Assembly (NCBI RefSeq): GCF_003589595.1
Contig: NW_020653200.1
Location: 1,109,375-1,173,374, forward strand
DNA from: Hyposmocoma kahamanoa
Lineage: Eukaryota; Arthropoda; Insecta; Lepidoptera; Cosmopterigidae
Length of the DNA stretch: 64,000 nt
Reading direction: 5' to 3'
In this document: piece by piece, positions 61,353 through 64,000 of the stretch
Layout: every line of letters begins with the position of its first letter
How positions within the stretch are numbered: position 1 is the first letter of the stretch
Notes under the pieces: model-generated
Databases searched by the model: none
Seen by the model: the letters and a program-made list of their open reading frames with translations, nothing else
Told to the model about the DNA's origin: nothing
Program-made: the position numbers and the translations under genes

Positions 61353-61628
61353 TTACAGTTTCAAAATGGTGTAATTCCCGTATACTCCTTCCCCAAGATA
61401 GCTAGACACGCCTATGCGCTTTACCCACCCCCCTAAAACCATCCCAGTGGGGTAAATCAGCTGATAACGGGTGCCACATTACCGATCTCGATATATGTGT
61501 ATTTGTAAATAAGCACTAAAATTGCTGCCGAGATGCTTCTATCGTTACGGTACAAAATTATAGTTTCTTATTACTTACCGTAACTTATTTCACTTGAAAA
61601 TTAGTAGTAAAAAATATCGGCGTCAACC

Positions 61629-61701
61629 CTTTCGGATTCGTAACCACGACCCTCTGCTTGAGAGGCAGTAGGTCAAACCATTTGGCTACCACGGCTTCCA
61701 A
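61629..61701 (-). repeat. tRNA-derived SINE head
   Basis: The minus strand reads GAAGCCGTGGTAGCCAAATG, then CTGCCTCTCAAGCAGAGGGT and GGTTACGAATCC. A- and B-box-like motifs are present, but the arms do not close into a cloverleaf. It resembles the tRNA-like heads common in lepidopteran SINEs. Confidence 0.55.
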
Positions 61702-62166
61702 ATAATTTTTTCGCCAAAAAAAAATATAATACTCCAAATTTTCTTAATTTGAATCCGCATTAGGTCACATTGGGTTTGTTTATAAACTAAGTTTAATTAA
61801 AGTTATAAGTATCCGCCAGACATACTTAAGCGATGATTATAAAACTAATGAAACATTAAGAATTAGGTGCATGGACTTTTTTTATGTCAATGCAGGTTAA
61901 TATCCTCAATTACATATATTATCGGTCCATTCTTCGGATATAAGATGCACAAACTTCCCTTCCCTTCAAAGTAGTAACGCGCTTTTTATTCCAAAAACAT
62001 CAGTTAAACATTTTTAACTCGATTCAGTTATAATTTTTCGATTTTTGTATCGAGACAGTGGTCCGCCATATTTGCCGTCATTCATTTCTCGTGCGAGGTA
62101 GCAAGCGTACGCGTACTTAAGTGCTATTAACTTATACACCAGTTACCGTCACTCATAAAATACAAA

Positions 62167-62311
62167 ATGTCGAAACGCATTCATGAAGACAGATTTCTTC
62201 ATTATCGATCCAAATTAAGGAAATTACAAAGAAGGGGAAAAACGTCTCTGTGTTTTCGAGGACCACCAATATTTTCTGACTCGACATATTCAGAATCCGA
62301 CCAGAATTCAA
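62167..62311 (+). CDS. DIRS-like gag, exon 1
   Basis: The ATG at 62167 opens a basic N-terminus (MSKRIHEDRFLHYRSKLRKL) followed by a serine/acidic stretch (SDSTYSESDQNS). It ends in phase 1 at a perfect donor, TCAA|GTAAGT, at 62312. Basic MSKR... starts with a following acidic-serine patch are usual for the gag-like ORF of DIRS/PAT retroelements in insects. Joining to 62945 keeps the frame. The splice is inferred from sequence alone. Confidence 0.6.
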
Positions 62312-62944
62312 GTAAGTACCATTAACGTGCTTTTCATTGATTGCCAATATTCGTTATGGTCATTACTTTTGATGAGCTAATACAGACTATGGAGTATGAC
62401 CGCGATTTAACACGATGGGTTTATGCTTTGAAATTCCGCTAGGTTGTTAGTCGAGAATCTATTTTTTTTACGTATTTTTAAATAAATAAATATTAGACAA
62501 CATCATATACATTGCTCTGATCCCAAAGTAAGTAACTAAATCGGGGACAACGACGGTACCGTAAACACCCAGACCCGAGACAATATAGTTAGTTTACATT
62601 AAACTGGCCGAAAATCGAACCTGGGACCTCAGAGATAGCGACACCATGAAAACTGTTGTGCAATCGACTCGACAATAGACGTCATCTATCAACAGAATAT
62701 TACAGCTACGCTTTTTGGTTGCATGCTAGTTGTAAACGTACACGACAACAAACAATAGCATTTTTACAATCTTAAATTCGAGAAGTACGAGTATATTGTA
62801 CGTATTACGATATTATATTGTCATGTTCTAAAAAACTAAGAGAATTCTAAGTAACAAAAGTACATTCATTGATGATATGTTATACATACCTGTAATTCGC
62901 CAACTTTTACGTACTTGTTAGACTTGTCTCTGTAATCGTTATAG
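62312..62944 (+). other. Putative intron in DIRS-like gag, with tRNA-like repeat
   Basis: It runs from GTAAGT to GTTATAG. At about 62595-62665 the minus strand carries a B-box-like CCCAGGTTCGATTTTC inside a tRNA-derived repeat. Confidence 0.5.
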
Positions 62945-63813
62945 ATGCCGCAGTTGAGATCGATGAACAGTTACCGGTCAGAGACCTTACTGTTTCGCTA
63001 CCAGTTGGCGCTGCTTCAACAGCAGCCTCTGGCGTCGCGGCCGCCGTAACTTGCTCGCCAAGTGCTGATACACTTATACCAACCGTCAACCTAGCCGTAT
63101 CAGCCGCGCCGTTAGACTCTGAAGTACTAAAAGCCCTGGGGGCCGATTCAGAAAACGATCCTGTATATGGATCAGAGATTCACGACAATTTAAGCCAGTT
63201 GTGGTCACCCTTGTTAAAGAACGGTTTACCTAAAAGTGACAAAGAAAAATTGAGCAACAAATACCTCGTTCCTGAAAATTGCAAGTTGTTGCAGGCGCCG
63301 AAATTAAATCTTGAAATATCAGCTGCCATAACAGAAAATGCTCGTGCTCATGATCAAAAGATAGTAATCGCACAACAACAACTCGGTAAAGGCGTCACCG
63401 CTATTAACAGAGCCTTGGATGTGCTTCTCATCCGAGATGCGAACTGCGTGATCGAAGCGATCAAGTACCTGAGCGACGCGTGCCGCTTGCTATGCGACTT
63501 GCATTACATGGAAACTCAGACCAGAATCAAGCTCATCACACCTTATTTGGAAAGAAGTTTTTTGAATATCATTCAAGATACTCTAAGAGACGAGACCCTT
63601 TTCGGGAGCAACCTGTCTGAAAAAATAAAAAGCTCAAAAATAACCGAAAAGCAGAGTCAAATTAGGACCACGACCACTACTGCCGCACCTACGGCCTCAA
63701 CCTCGTACTCCATGCAGTCACGGGGAACCTGGCCGGCAACCCCGCGCTATTCGGCGAGAAAAGGCTTCTGGGGCGCCAAGAAGGTACCTCGTCCACAATC
63801 GCCGGATACTTAG
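62945..63813 (+). CDS. DIRS-like gag, exon 2
   Basis: The acceptor TCGTTATAG precedes 62945. A+AT restores the frame, and no stop occurs until TAG at 63811. With exon 1 it gives 337 residues. An alanine/serine/proline-rich segment is followed by the conserved core: LSQLWSPLLKNGLPKSDKEK, NKYLVPENCKLLQAPKLNLE, IQDTLRDETLFGSNLSEKIK, and a basic arginine/glycine-rich end (RGTWPATPRYSARKGFWGAK). This is the pattern of the capsid-like ORF1 of DIRS/PAT tyrosine-recombinase retroelements. The RT, RNase H and recombinase frames, if present, would lie beyond the window; the 187 bases after the stop show no clear start of them. Confidence 0.72.
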
Positions 63814-64000
63814 CCACTTAGCATAACGAAGGCGAGTTTCGCCACAGTTTTAGACACATACGGGACCATTATTCTATGCTTATTGTGTTACATGCAACCC
63901 ACTGTCTTAACGTGGATATCTGAGATCTTCGACATTCCTATGATAAAGTTGTCATTCAACCTATCACACCCCGTATATCATTTTTGTAAGTTAGCTATAT
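63814..64000. other. Unresolved sequence after the gag frame
   Basis: No recognisable protein or repeat. If the DIRS-like element is complete, its polymerase frame should start at or soon after this stretch. Confidence 0.4.

Larger units (their letters stand above)
47816..62165 (+). other. Intron 24 (open at the right edge), unrecognised part
   Basis: After the donor at 47816 I find no exon resembling the next linker segment, so intron 24 probably extends past the window (over 16 kb). Contents listed separately: hairpins (50672-58023), a clustered repeat (55570-57690), a LINE fragment (57122-57270), a SINE tail (58667-58702), an ATT microsatellite (60418-60496), a structured CG-rich element (61058-61352) and tRNA-like repeats. 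The stretches 47850-50600, 54000-55500 and 58750-60400 hold nothing I recognise. Confidence 0.65.

Noticed and set aside
1..64000. CRISPR arrays, operons, bacterial promoters or phage genes
   Set aside because: The window is eukaryotic nuclear DNA with spliceosomal introns; no regularly spaced direct repeats with unique spacers were seen.

Overview
The window looks like nuclear DNA of an insect, most likely a moth or butterfly. It is AT-rich, short conserved exons alternate with long introns, and it is crowded with tRNA-derived SINEs, non-LTR retrotransposon scraps, short foldback elements and microsatellites. The order-level call rests on repeat style and on gene resemblance, not on a database search.

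One protein-coding gene dominates. On the + strand, 24 coding exons between 5972 and 47815 can be joined in frame (72+138+272+185+161+117+282+325+224+148+182+204+274+55+140+149+139+167+288+229+200+282+260+220 = 4713 nt, 1571 codons). They encode the N-terminal tail and the start of the linker of an axonemal outer-arm dynein heavy chain of the DNAH5/DNAH8 type. The motor part (AAA ring, stalk, microtubule-binding domain) must lie beyond the right edge. Every junction keeps phase; 22 of the 23 internal introns are GT-AG and intron 6 is GC-AG. Three introns are very large: intron 11 (12.0 kb), intron 17 (11.8 kb) and intron 24 (over 16 kb, open at the edge).

Layout. 1-5971: upstream DNA with a CA microsatellite, a 228-bp hAT-type MITE, two SINEs in opposite orientation and a near-perfect inverted pair of tRNA-like repeats. 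5972-16468: exons 1-11, with introns holding SINE, RTE and Jockey/CR1-like LINE remnants. 16469-28477: intron 11, with a second hAT-type MITE, a diverged cluster of tRNA-Ile(AAU) genes and pseudogenes in duplicated flanks, and a CpG-rich patch. 28478-32257: exons 12-17. 32258-44039: intron 17, with a broken Ty1/copia element (minus strand) whose middle is replaced by DNA coding part of a THAP domain. 44040-47815: exons 18-24, closely packed. 47816-64000: intron 24, mostly unrecognised, with a run of short perfect hairpins, a structured CG-rich foldback, and at the right end a DIRS-like gag coding region that is open over two exons.

Apart from the dynein gene, the tRNA-Ile genes and the mobile-element remnants, nothing here can be tied to a shared pathway.
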